Program-made: the position numbers and the translations under genes
Notes under the pieces: model-generated
The model's input: the letters and a program-made list of their open reading frames with translations, nothing else
The model's database searches: none
What the model was told of the DNA's origin: nothing
Source: Burkholderia sp. Bp8992
Lineage (GTDB): Bacteria > Pseudomonadota > Gammaproteobacteria > Burkholderiales > Burkholderiaceae
Assembly: GCF_003853705.1 (NCBI RefSeq)
Contig: NZ_QTQI01000019.1
Span: 1 to 64,000, forward strand
Length of the DNA stretch: 64,000 nt
Reading direction: 5' to 3'
Part shown: positions 52,523-61,494 of the stretch, piece after piece
Layout of the letters: each line of letters begins with the position of its first letter
Numbering within the stretch: position 1 is the stretch's first letter

Positions 52523-53947
52523 ATGGAAATCGACCTGTGTGAACTGACTGCGTGGGAACTTAGCGGGCTGTATGCGAACGGACGGACGTCGCCCGTCGAT
52601 GTGATGAAGACCATCTTGGAACGGATCCAGTCATTGGATCCGACGGTCAACGCATTCTGCCAAGTCGCCGATGAGGCTCTCGAATTGGCGCGGGCGTCCG
52701 AGGCGCGCTGGCAACGTGGCGCGCCCCTCAGCCAACTCGACGGCGTCCCGGTCAGCATCAAGGACAATATCGCCGTTGCCGGACTCCCCACGCGATACGG
52801 GTCGCGGGCAACGATGCCTGAAGCCGCCGCATCGGACAGTCCCAGCGTGGCGCGCCTACGTGAGGCGGGGGCAATCTGCTTTGGCAAAACGACCATGCCG
52901 GATTTCGCACACAAGATCGTCACCGACAGTCCCCTCACCGGCACCACGCGCAATCCATGGGACCGCTCGCGTACGCCGGGTGGCAGCAGCGGAGGTGCGG
53001 CCGTCGCCGTTGCGCTCGGAATGGGCCCGGTGGCCATCGGCACGGACGGCGGCGGATCCATTCGCATCCCAGCCTCCTTCACCGGCGTCTTCGGATTCAA
53101 GCCCAGTTTTGGGCGAGTACCCCACGCACCTCGCGGTCCCTTCGGTCTGCTCAGTCATGTCGGCCCGATGACACGTTGCGTCGAGGATGCCGCGCAGATC
53201 CTAACGATCATCACCCGCCCGGACAGCCGCGACTGGTACGCTTTACCGTTCGAGGGAGCAGACTATGCGCGCGGGCTGTCATGCCTTCCCGTTCCGGGCG
53301 GCATTCGTATTGCGTGCAGTCCCACGCTCGGATTGCCTGTCATCGCCGAGGCTGAAATCCACGATGCCGTGGTACGAACTGCAGCGATGTTTCGCGAACT
53401 TGGAGCACTCGTTCACGTCGCCGATCCGCCTGGCGTCGCGCAGTGCAATGCGGTCCACACAACACTTTGGCGTGCATGCTGCCGTCAGCTCACGGACGGC
53501 ATGACCGACAGGTGGGCCGAACTCGACCCGTCGCTGCAGGCATACGCGCAATCCGGCAACGGCATCTCGCGGGGGGAGCTATTGGGCGCGCTGATCGAAC
53601 GTGGAGAGTTGGGCGCCGCCGTCAATGCGTTTTTCGAGCGGCACGATCTCCTCATCTGCCCGGTATATCCCGACGTGGCCCCGTCACTTGCCGAAGTGAG
53701 TTCAAGCACAGCCTTGTTTCCGCATTTCACGGCATGGTGCAATCAGCTGGGACTGCCGGCGGCAAGCCTCTATGCCGGGATGACTGCCACGCGCCTGCCC
53801 GTCGGCATCCAGATTGTAGGCAGTCGCCATGCCGATGCGTTGGTGTTGTGGGCGAGTCATATGCTCGAACGCGCATTTGGGCGCGCCCCGTTCGCCGAGC
53901 TGACACGCGAGCTCTTCGCCTCCGCGGCCGGCGCAACCCCTGCCTAA
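52523..53947 (+). CDS. amidase-signature enzyme, second copy
   Basis: A 474-residue amidase with Lys80 (PVSIKDN), Ser155 (GGSSGG) and Ser179 (TDGGGSIR): complete catalytic triad. It closely matches the amidase at 45145-46563 (both share KIVTDSP, TRNPWDR, VAVALGMGP). The ATG at 52523 lies 6 bases after GGAGGA; a TTG at 52511 is also open. It converges on the GntR gene. The two amidases may have different substrates or regulation. Confidence 0.9.
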   Translation: MEIDLCELTAWELSGLYANGRTSPVDVMKTILERIQSLDPTVNAFCQVADEALELARASEARWQRGAPLSQLDGVPVSIKDNIAVAGLPTRYGSRATMPEAAASDSPSVARLREAGAICFGKTTMPDFAHKIVTDSPLTGTTRNPWDRSRTPGGSSGGAAVAVALGMGPVAIGTDGGGSIRIPASFTGVFGFKPSFGRVPHAPRGPFGLLSHVGPMTRCVEDAAQILTIITRPDSRDWYALPFEGADYARGLSCLPVPGGIRIACSPTLGLPVIAEAEIHDAVVRTAAMFRELGALVHVADPPGVAQCNAVHTTLWRACCRQLTDGMTDRWAELDPSLQAYAQSGNGISRGELLGALIERGELGAAVNAFFERHDLLICPVYPDVAPSLAEVSSSTALFPHFTAWCNQLGLPAASLYAGMTATRLPVGIQIVGSRHADALVLWASHMLERAFGRAPFAELTRELFASAAGATPA

Positions 53948-53966
53948 TGAGCTAAGAGCAGAAGTC

Positions 53967-53980
53967 GACCGGATCCGGTC
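53967..53980. repeat. 14-bp palindrome between convergent genes
   Basis: GACCGGATCCGGTC is a perfect palindrome 20 bases after the amidase stop and 9 bases before the GntR stop. It may be a weak bidirectional terminator; there is no T tract. Confidence 0.3.
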
Positions 53981-53988
53981 TGAATGCT

Positions 53989-54825
53989 TTAGCCGGCATC
54001 ACGATCGGAATCCAGGTCCAACTCTGAATCCAGCACCAGCTTCTGCTGCAGCGCAGCGTGCACTGTGCGCAGCTGCGAATGTGCTTCGTCCATGTGCGCC
54101 GTCATGAGCTGCGCGACCGCGTCGGCATCCCGACGTCGCGCGGCGTCCAGTATCGCGCGGTGCGCGGCAACCGTGTGCCGCCCGAATGCCTGATAGTCCT
54201 GCTGCGTCACGTTCCCCGCCACGATCACGAGCGTGTGCAGCATCTGGTTGATGATCTGGCATAGGCTACGCAGAAACGCATTCGGATGTGCTGCAGCCAG
54301 TACATCGTGGAAATGGATATCCTCGTGTCGCTGGTCGAGCGCCTCGGCGTGACGTGCTTCGAACGGCTCGCAGACGGACACACTGCGCTCGAGCGCATCG
54401 AAGTCCGCGTCGCTCAGATGGGGAACCGCACCCGCCGCCACCATGGGTTCCAGCGTGCGGCGTACCGCATAAATGTCCTCAAGCGTGATGCTCTCGAAAA
54501 ACAGATAGTTCTGCAGCGACTGGAATGCTCGGGCCAGTGGTACGCGCGTAATCGTCGCGCCGCCATCCGGCCCGGTACTCAGTCTCACGAGCCCTTGCAT
54601 CTCCAGCGCCTTGAGCGCATCGCGCATCGAACCCCGGCTGACGTTGAACATCTGCTGAAGCTCGGCCTCCTTGTTCAAGCGCTTTCCTGGCCGTGCCTGC
54701 CCGTCGTTAATCCAACGCTTGATCTGCTCGGCCACTTGGTCGCCGCGCTTGATTGCGCGCGAACCTCGTTTATCCGGCTGCGCCGGCGACATCTTCTTTT
54801 CGGTTGTCGGTTTTCGCCCTGCCAT
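53989..54825 (-). CDS. FadR/GntR-family regulator (FCD domain)
   Basis: A 278-residue regulator. An N-terminal winged helix (QVAEQIKRWINDGQARPGKR, then MFNVSRGSMRDALKALEMQG) is followed by an FCD ligand domain (LEDIYAVRRTLEPMVAAGAV, HEDIHFHDVLAAAHPNAF, AHRAILDAARRRDADAV) whose His/Asp residues can bind a metal and a carboxylate. Start at 54825 (MAGRKPT); the frame to 55005 adds no recognisable part. It diverges from the biosynthetic operon at 55057 with a 231-base gap and probably controls it. Confidence 0.88.
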   Translation of the reverse strand: MAGRKPTTEKKMSPAQPDKRGSRAIKRGDQVAEQIKRWINDGQARPGKRLNKEAELQQMFNVSRGSMRDALKALEMQGLVRLSTGPDGGATITRVPLARAFQSLQNYLFFESITLEDIYAVRRTLEPMVAAGAVPHLSDADFDALERSVSVCEPFEARHAEALDQRHEDIHFHDVLAAAHPNAFLRSLCQIINQMLHTLVIVAGNVTQQDYQAFGRHTVAAHRAILDAARRRDADAVAQLMTAHMDEAHSQLRTVHAALQQKLVLDSELDLDSDRDAG

Positions 54826-55056
54826 ATCGGTCACGTCCGTCGTTGGCCATTCACTGCTGTATCCCGGCGCCATTATCAGGCATCCGCGCCCGACACGGCC
54901 AGATTTCCAACTCCATACAAGGCTCCCTCCCAACGTTAGGAGTAGCCGGGATGGTGACCAGGACCTACGCTGCAATCCGAACACCATACGCCGAGTACCC
55001 ATCAATTCCCTGCATGTCGGTCACTCGATGTCGGTTGCCATCAGGAGAAATCCCTC

Positions 55057-56316
55057 ATGTCACAGTCGGTGAAGTCGTCTCAGATGCAATCCACGCTTGC
55101 GACCATCCGGGCCAAGCTCTCGGCCGACGGGCTGGAACTGGATCAGCTTGCTGCGCGCATGCGTTTGCACGGCCCCGAAGCCGACCGGACACGGCAGATT
55201 CCGGATGCAGTTTGTGCACCCTCGGACGTAACTGCGCTGAACTTGAATCTCGTTCCGGCCGCGTACGGCGGTTGCATAGACGTGCAATCACTGATGTCGC
55301 GCACCACACTCATGGAATATCTCGGGTACGCCGACGCGGCGCTAGCGCTCGCGCTGCCCGGCCCTGGCCTTGCAATGCCGCCCGTCCTCGCACTCGGCAG
55401 CGGCGAGCAACAGATCCGCTTCTTCAAACGATTTCGCAGCGACATACCGCGCTGGGGTGCGTTTGCCATTACGGAGCCCGACTGCGGCTCGGATGCGACC
55501 GCGATGCGGACCACCGCTCGCAAGACGGCACGCGGCTGGGTGCTGAACGGTACCAAGTGCTTCATCACCAACGGCGCACGCGCGGACGACGTGATCACGT
55601 TCGCCACCATCAATCGGCACGCTGGTCGTTTCGGCGTTCGAGCGTTCCACGTCGATCGCAATATCCCGGGCTTCTCTGTCGATCGCATCGAGAAAATGGT
55701 CGGCCTGCGCGCGAGTCAGCTTGCGGTCCTCTCTTACACCGATTGCGAAGTACCTGACGACGCGCTTCTCAGACGCAGTGACGAAAAGCCCCTCAACGAC
55801 GCGTTTTCGGGCGCACAACACGCATGGGACTACTTCCGCCCCCTACTTTCCGCGGTCATGGTCGGCGCATGTCGACGAGTACGCGACGATCTCGCGGCCT
55901 ACTTCGAAGCCGGCGGGCATCCTGTGAATCAACGCCAGCGCACTGCCGATGTGAACAACGCCTTGCTCGATATCGATCGGCAAATCACTACAGCGCAGTT
56001 GCTCTGCCGGCACGCCGCGTGGAAAACCGATCAAGGCATCGCAACTTCCACGGATTCGTCAATGGCCAAGGCGTATGCGTCACAAGTAGCCGCCCGCGTC
56101 ACCCGAGCGGCGATCGATCTCGTCGGTCTCGATGGTATCGCTGCCTTTCCCTCGCTTGACCAAAGCTATCGCGATGCGAAGGCTTTCGACATCATGGAAG
56201 GCACCGGGGACCTGCAGCGGCTCATGATCGCTCGCTCCGCACTCCGCTCGACCTCACTTCCCTGGGAGGCCATCTCTCCCGCGTCGCACCGCTGCTCAGA
56301 AGCGCATCCATCCTGA
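55057..56316 (+). CDS. acyl-CoA dehydrogenase-like flavoprotein
   Basis: A 419-residue ACAD-fold enzyme. FAITEPDCGSDATAMRTTA is the flavin/substrate signature, GWVLNGTKCFITNGARAD the beta-domain. DIMEGTGDLQRLMIAR near residue 380 holds the likely catalytic Glu (EGT). It should introduce a double bond in an acyl or aminoacyl group, possibly on the ACP encoded next. First gene of the operon; AGGAG lies 10 bases before the ATG. Confidence 0.88.
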   Translation: MSQSVKSSQMQSTLATIRAKLSADGLELDQLAARMRLHGPEADRTRQIPDAVCAPSDVTALNLNLVPAAYGGCIDVQSLMSRTTLMEYLGYADAALALALPGPGLAMPPVLALGSGEQQIRFFKRFRSDIPRWGAFAITEPDCGSDATAMRTTARKTARGWVLNGTKCFITNGARADDVITFATINRHAGRFGVRAFHVDRNIPGFSVDRIEKMVGLRASQLAVLSYTDCEVPDDALLRRSDEKPLNDAFSGAQHAWDYFRPLLSAVMVGACRRVRDDLAAYFEAGGHPVNQRQRTADVNNALLDIDRQITTAQLLCRHAAWKTDQGIATSTDSSMAKAYASQVAARVTRAAIDLVGLDGIAAFPSLDQSYRDAKAFDIMEGTGDLQRLMIARSALRSTSLPWEAISPASHRCSEAHPS

Positions 56317-56347
56317 ACCCGTCCGAAATTCGCACTGGAGATCGTTC

Positions 56348-56626
56348 ATGGCACCCAACCCCGCTTCCCCCAGCTCCGCTAGCGTGTCCGAGACAGTCAA
56401 AACCTGCTTGCTATCGGTACTTGGCAGCACCCTGAGCACCGATCTCATCGTAGACGACACCAACCTCTTCGATGTCGGCGTGGATTCAATGAATATGACG
56501 GACTTGCTGCTGCAACTCGAACAGCGCTTCGGCTTCACGCTGGCCCCCGAGGATCTGTCCGCCGATCTGTTCCTGCGTTTCGGCAATCTCGTCTCGTTCG
56601 TCGAATCCCATGCGTCCTTCGACTAA
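56348..56626 (+). CDS. acyl (or peptidyl) carrier protein
   Basis: A 92-residue ACP. FDVGVDSMNMTDLLL carries Ser47, the phosphopantetheine site. VSETVKTCLLSVLG and LEQRFGFTLAPEDL are the other helices. It carries the growing intermediate for the ligase, KASIII and dehydrogenases around it. Its last 17 bases overlap the first KASIII-like gene. Confidence 0.92.
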   Translation: MAPNPASPSSASVSETVKTCLLSVLGSTLSTDLIVDDTNLFDVGVDSMNMTDLLLQLEQRFGFTLAPEDLSADLFLRFGNLVSFVESHASFD

Positions 56627-57647
56627 CTTCACTGGCGCCGAGCCGCGCATTGTCGCCACGGCACGATATATCCCGCGGCACGATGTCCCGGCCGATGCAG
56701 ATATCGAACCATTCATGGTTTCGGGTGGGTCCGCACGAGAGGACGTGATGCAAGCCGTGTATGCCGATACGCTCCGGTGGCGCGACAGTGGTGCCCCATT
56801 CGGCGTGGCCGGTATTCCGTTGCCGCAAGCATCACGGGCTACTGATAACCGTGTCGCTGTGGAATCCAACCAGACATTGTCCGACATGGCACTTGCCACA
56901 GTGCGAACGCTGCTTGACTCGTCGCCTCAGGTCGACGCATCCACACCCGATCAAATCATCGTATGCACAACGAGCTTTGAGCATGATCTGGCATTGTCGT
57001 GTGCTTGCCGTCTCCACAGCGAACTTGGATCAAGCCGAGCACCGCTGGCGGTCGGCCAACTGCAAGGCGTGTCGTTCCTGATGGCGCTGGAGATTGCCGT
57101 GGCGATGATGGCCGCTGACATTCGACTGAAGACCGTCGTGATTGTCGCCGCGGAACGCTGGCGCCGGCCGTTCTCTCGTCGGATCGGCGCAATGATCGAC
57201 ATGGGTGACGGGGCCGCGGCCGTACTGATCGCGAGAAACCCCGGCCCGGGATGGCGCGTGAGCGGGCTCACCGTACGGACGCCCGGAATCCCACCGCTCG
57301 CAAGTGAGCGCGAACCCGTCTACACATTGACGCTCACGGACGTCATTAGCGAGACTTGCTCAGGCGCGGATTTGCAACCTGCGAATGTCGACTGGGTCCT
57401 TCCAGCGCCAATCGACACTCGACTGGCTCGCGAAATCAATACGCGTTGCGGACTGCGGCCCGAACGGGTCTGCCACATACGTATGGACGCGCCTGGCCAT
57501 TTCTGCGCCGCCGACACGCCTGCACGGCTCGACGCGCTGCTGCGGTCGATCAACCCTAGCAAGGGACAACATGCCCTCGTTTGGTCCGCCGGCTTCCAAG
57601 GACAGGCCGGTTGCGCTCTCCTTGAATATCGTGGAGGTGGATCATGA
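56610..57647 (+). CDS. KASIII-like protein lacking the catalytic Cys
   Basis: A 345-residue thiolase-fold protein (DQIIVCTTSFEHDLALS, LKTVVIVAAERW, IDMGDGAAAVLIA). At the nucleophile elbow it reads AVGQLQGVSFLMAL: Gly153 replaces the usual Cys. The His and Asn elements are also changed (LPAPIDTRL and MDAPGHFCAAD). It is probably a non-catalytic partner of the next protein, as PqsB is to PqsC. ATGA overlap with the next gene. Confidence 0.85.
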   Translation: MRPSTNFTGAEPRIVATARYIPRHDVPADADIEPFMVSGGSAREDVMQAVYADTLRWRDSGAPFGVAGIPLPQASRATDNRVAVESNQTLSDMALATVRTLLDSSPQVDASTPDQIIVCTTSFEHDLALSCACRLHSELGSSRAPLAVGQLQGVSFLMALEIAVAMMAADIRLKTVVIVAAERWRRPFSRRIGAMIDMGDGAAAVLIARNPGPGWRVSGLTVRTPGIPPLASEREPVYTLTLTDVISETCSGADLQPANVDWVLPAPIDTRLAREINTRCGLRPERVCHIRMDAPGHFCAADTPARLDALLRSINPSKGQHALVWSAGFQGQAGCALLEYRGGGS

Positions 57648-58591
57648 TCGTGTCGCAACGGCCTAGCTCGCTTGCACTGGCTGGCATCGCATTCAGTCTG
57701 CCGGATCGAACTGTGGATGCACATCGCTGGGCGGAGCGATGTGGTCAGCCGTCGATTCGCGCGCGCGCACTGATCGAAAACGGCGTAACGCAGTTCCACG
57801 ACGCGGCTGGCGAATCGCCCGTGACGCTCGCCGTTGACGCCATATCGTCCCTGCTACGCGACACCCGAATAGCGCATGAAACGATCGATGCGCTCGTGTA
57901 CACACACACGATTCAGAGCAGCGTTATCGCACCGCCTGCCAGTACTACGCAACAGATCCAGTTCCAACTGAATCTGAACCGCGCGCTCGCATTTTCAGTC
58001 ACGCAGCAGCACTGCGTCTCGCCAATGGCCGCGATCCGTGTGTTGCAGGCGCTCGCCATGCGACGGCCCTCCATCCGGCGCGCAATTGTGGTCTGCGCCG
58101 ATGTGATCGGATCCCACTGCGACCGACTGCGAGCAATTCGGGATCTTGCCCTCCATAGTGACGGTGCTTGTGCGCTATTGCTCGAACGAGACGGTCATCG
58201 AAACGCCATTGCGGGCCTGCACGTGTACGCAGACGGACGATCCTTCCGCGGCACCGACGAGGATCTGCAGCCGGTTCCCGACGACCGGTACTACTGGTCT
58301 GCATTCACGACCATGCGGGCCGCCATTCAACAAGCAGGCATCACGACACGCGAGATTACGCACGTACTGCCTCATCACGCCAATCTTCCGGGTTGGTTCA
58401 GGCTGATGACAATGCTTTCCATTCCTCGTGAGCGGCTCTTCACGGCGAACTTCGCGTCAATCGGTCACGTCTTTGGCGCGGACCCCTTCATTAACTTCCA
58501 GACATGTTCGAACCGGGAACCGGGCGGCTGGTCGCTGCTGTTCTCGTGTGGCCTCGCTGGCTGCTTCGGTGCCATGGTGGTCCGCCACTGA
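57644..58591 (+). CDS. KASIII-like condensing enzyme with Cys
   Basis: A 315-residue KASIII-like enzyme. SVTQQHCVSPMAAIRVL places Cys124 at the nucleophile position; LPHHANLPGW (His244/245) and TANFASIGHVFGAD (Asn269) complete the Cys-His-Asn triad. It should form a carbon-carbon bond or transfer an acyl group from the carrier. It is coupled to its degenerate partner by ATGA. Confidence 0.88.
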   Translation: MIVSQRPSSLALAGIAFSLPDRTVDAHRWAERCGQPSIRARALIENGVTQFHDAAGESPVTLAVDAISSLLRDTRIAHETIDALVYTHTIQSSVIAPPASTTQQIQFQLNLNRALAFSVTQQHCVSPMAAIRVLQALAMRRPSIRRAIVVCADVIGSHCDRLRAIRDLALHSDGACALLLERDGHRNAIAGLHVYADGRSFRGTDEDLQPVPDDRYYWSAFTTMRAAIQQAGITTREITHVLPHHANLPGWFRLMTMLSIPRERLFTANFASIGHVFGADPFINFQTCSNREPGGWSLLFSCGLAGCFGAMVVRH

Positions 58592-58641
58592 TCACCTGAA
58601 CGATTTCCTTTCAACGCTCGACATTCGATCCGGATACCATC

Positions 58642-60261
58642 ATGAGAAACGTCCTCGACCTCGTGCAAGCCGCTGCAAACCGCACACCTGACGCGGAAGC
58701 TCTCGTCTGCGGTTCCGCCCGAGTAACCTATCAGGACCTGACTCACCGCTCGCGAAGCATGGGCAATGCGCTCTCCGCGCTTGGATTCACGGCCGGCGCG
58801 CGCATTGCGATCTATCTGGACAAACGTATCGAAACCGTCGTGTCGATGCTTGGTGCAGCTGCCGCGCAATGCGTGTTCGTTCCTATCAATCCGCTCCTCA
58901 AACCCCAGCAGGTTGCTCACATCCTGCTCGACTCCGGTGCCGATTGCCTGATTACCAGCGCGCTGCGCGCGCGGGTCCTTGACGAACATGGTCTTACCGG
59001 CGTTTCCAACACTATCATTGTGGACGATGCAGGCTCCGCAAGCCGACATCTCCGATCAACAACGCACGTTCAAAGCTGGCCCGAGTCCGCAAGCGGAAAT
59101 CGCACGGAACGGGATAGTGAAAATCCACCACGATCACCAGCGCCAGCCAATGTCGACACGGATCTGGCCGCCATCCTGTACACCTCAGGCTCGACCGGAC
59201 TGCCAAAAGGCGTCATGCTAAGCCACCGCAACCTGCTCGAGGGTGCCTGGAGCGTTGCCCATTATCTGAACCACGCCTCATCCGATCGAATCCTCGCGGC
59301 CCTGCCGCTCAGTTTCGATGCTGGCCTGAGCCAGCTCACATCCACATGGGCCGTGGGGGCCACGGCCGTGCTCATCAACTATCTTGCACCGCAAGACGTC
59401 ATTGATGCGTGCGCGAGCGAACGTATTACAGCAATCACGGGTGTGCCGCCCTTATGGATGCAACTGGCCCGTGCGGCTTGGCCCGAAACGGCACGCCGAA
59501 AGCTGCGCTACTTTGCGAATACCGGCGGCAAGCTGCCGGCGCCCGTCTTGCAGCAACTCCGAGCATTGTTTCCACAGGCCAAACCCTATCTAATGTATGG
59601 CCTGACCGAGGCATTTCGCTCCACGTTTCTCGACCCCTCAGAGGTCGATCGTCGCCCCGACTCCATCGGGAAAGCCGTCCCTAACGCCCGAATTCTGGTC
59701 GTTCGCGATGATGGCTCGCCTTGTGGACCAGACGAAACCGGAGAACTCGTCCATGTTGGAGCCTGCGTCACGCTCGGTTATTGGAATGACGCGACGCGCA
59801 CAGCCCAGCGCTATCGCCCTTCGCCCGAGCTGAAACCCGGTGGCGCGCCGCGAGATCGTGCTGTCTGGTCAGGTGATCTGGTACGGCGAGATGCAGAAGG
59901 ATTCCTGTACTTCGTCGCGCGCAACGACGCCCAAATCAAGAGTTCTGGTTATCGCATCAGCCCGGAAGAGATCGAAGAAGTCGTTCACGACAGCGGTCTT
60001 GTCACGGAAGCGCTTGCCCTAGGCATCCCTGACGATGAACTTGGTGAAGCGATCGTCCTGTTGGTCGTGCCGGTCGCCAATGGCTTCGATGCTCAAGTGC
60101 TTCAGGCCTGGTGTGTGGAACATCTGCCGCGCTACATGGTGCCGCAGCGCATCGTGGTTCGCGACACAGTTTCGCGCAACCCCAACGGGAAATTCGATCG
60201 AGCCGCATTGCGCGCCGCCTTCTCCAATCCGGACGCCGCCGCCGAAGTGAGCCAATCATGA
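58642..60261 (+). CDS. AMP-forming acyl/amino acid ligase (exosortase-type family)
   Basis: A 539-residue ANL-family ligase: ILYTSGSTGLPKGVMLSH (P-loop, about 178-195), YLMYGLTEAFRST, AVWSGDLVRRDAEGFLYFV and Lys in RNPNGKFDR. MYGLTEAFRSTFLDPSEVDR and RRPDSIGKAVPNARILVV closely match the acyl-CoA ligases named after exosortase A clusters (TIGR03098). No exosortase is in view. It probably loads an acid onto the ACP. ATGA overlap with the decarboxylase. Confidence 0.88.
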   Translation: MRNVLDLVQAAANRTPDAEALVCGSARVTYQDLTHRSRSMGNALSALGFTAGARIAIYLDKRIETVVSMLGAAAAQCVFVPINPLLKPQQVAHILLDSGADCLITSALRARVLDEHGLTGVSNTIIVDDAGSASRHLRSTTHVQSWPESASGNRTERDSENPPRSPAPANVDTDLAAILYTSGSTGLPKGVMLSHRNLLEGAWSVAHYLNHASSDRILAALPLSFDAGLSQLTSTWAVGATAVLINYLAPQDVIDACASERITAITGVPPLWMQLARAAWPETARRKLRYFANTGGKLPAPVLQQLRALFPQAKPYLMYGLTEAFRSTFLDPSEVDRRPDSIGKAVPNARILVVRDDGSPCGPDETGELVHVGACVTLGYWNDATRTAQRYRPSPELKPGGAPRDRAVWSGDLVRRDAEGFLYFVARNDAQIKSSGYRISPEEIEEVVHDSGLVTEALALGIPDDELGEAIVLLVVPVANGFDAQVLQAWCVEHLPRYMVPQRIVVRDTVSRNPNGKFDRAALRAAFSNPDAAAEVSQS

Positions 60262-61466
60262 ACGGACTGTTTGGCGAGCGCGATGGCATCCTCACCGTCG
60301 GCGGCGTTGAAATCAATCGCCTGGCCGATCGCGCAGGGCGCACACCGTTCTTCGCCTATGATCGCGCAATGCTCGACGCGCGTGTATGCACGCTGCGCGA
60401 TACGCTGCCAGCCGGTATCGACCTCCATTACTCGATCAAGGCCAACCCAATGCCCGCGGTCGTCCATCACCTCGCGCCACAGATGGATGGGTTCGACGTG
60501 GCATCGGCCAACGAGATGGCACTTGCGCTGAATGCGGGCATGCCCGCAGAACTGATCGGCTTCGCAGGCCCAGGCAAGAGCCGCGACGACTTGCGTCGCG
60601 CCGTCGCGAGCGGTGTCAACATACACCTCGAATCGATCACCCAGTTGCACCTCGTGACAGCACTCGGCTGGGAGCTCGGCGTGCAGCCGAAGGTCGCCAT
60701 TCGAGTCAACCCGGACTTTCACGTCAATCACAGCGGCATGCGCATGGGCGGCGGCGCCACCCCTTTTGGGCTCGACGCGGAGCGGGTACCCGCGTTATTG
60801 CGCGAGCTCGATGCGAGAGAAGTGAAGCTGGCCGGTTTTCATATTTTCTGGGGGTCCCAGTGCCTGCACGCCCCGACCGTCATCGAGGCTCAACGGAAAA
60901 GCGCGGATCTCGTCGTGAGATTGGCCGCAGGCCTCTCGCCCATACCGCAATACGTGAACTTCGGAGGTGGTTTCGGCATCCCCTATTTCGCAGGGGAAAT
61001 GCCAATCGACCTCGCTGCGGTCACCGATGCCATGGATGATTGGCTCGGCCTGTTCCGCAGCCGTTTGCCGGACACGCGCGCGGTCCTGGAATTTGGACGC
61101 TATTTGGTCGGGGAAGCCGGCATCTATGTCTGCCGCGTCATCGATCGCAAGGTATCCCGCGATCGAACATTCCTGATCACCGATGGCGGACTGCATCACC
61201 ATCTGGCTGCATCCGGTAACTTCGGGCAGGTCCTGCGTCGCAATTTTCCGGTGGCCATCGCGAATCGCCAGACACAAGCCCCAACGGAGCGCTGCGACAT
61301 TGTCGGATGCCTGTGCACGCCACTTGATCGGATCGCCGACGACGTGCTGCTTCCCGAGGCTCGCATTGGAGACTTTGTGGTCGTCTTCCAATCGGGTGCG
61401 TATGGACGCTCGGCCAGCCCTAGGGACTTTCTCGGCCACCCTGATGCGATCGAGATGCTCGTCTGA
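60258..61466 (+). CDS. fold-III PLP decarboxylase (exosortase-associated type)
   Basis: A 402-residue alanine-racemase-fold PLP enzyme of the DapDC/ODC group. Lys61 (LHYSIKANPMP) binds PLP; HESITQ-like HLESITQLHL, GGGFGIPYF and CLCTPLD with a catalytic Cys are in place. ITDGGLHHHLAASGNFGQV and QSGAYGRSASPRDFLGH match the type named with exosortase A (TIGR03099). It probably decarboxylates an amino acid, free or carrier-bound. Confidence 0.88.
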   Translation: MNGLFGERDGILTVGGVEINRLADRAGRTPFFAYDRAMLDARVCTLRDTLPAGIDLHYSIKANPMPAVVHHLAPQMDGFDVASANEMALALNAGMPAELIGFAGPGKSRDDLRRAVASGVNIHLESITQLHLVTALGWELGVQPKVAIRVNPDFHVNHSGMRMGGGATPFGLDAERVPALLRELDAREVKLAGFHIFWGSQCLHAPTVIEAQRKSADLVVRLAAGLSPIPQYVNFGGGFGIPYFAGEMPIDLAAVTDAMDDWLGLFRSRLPDTRAVLEFGRYLVGEAGIYVCRVIDRKVSRDRTFLITDGGLHHHLAASGNFGQVLRRNFPVAIANRQTQAPTERCDIVGCLCTPLDRIADDVLLPEARIGDFVVVFQSGAYGRSASPRDFLGHPDAIEMLV

Positions 61467-61494
61467 CCACCCTCGTTCTTTGTGGAGGATTGTG

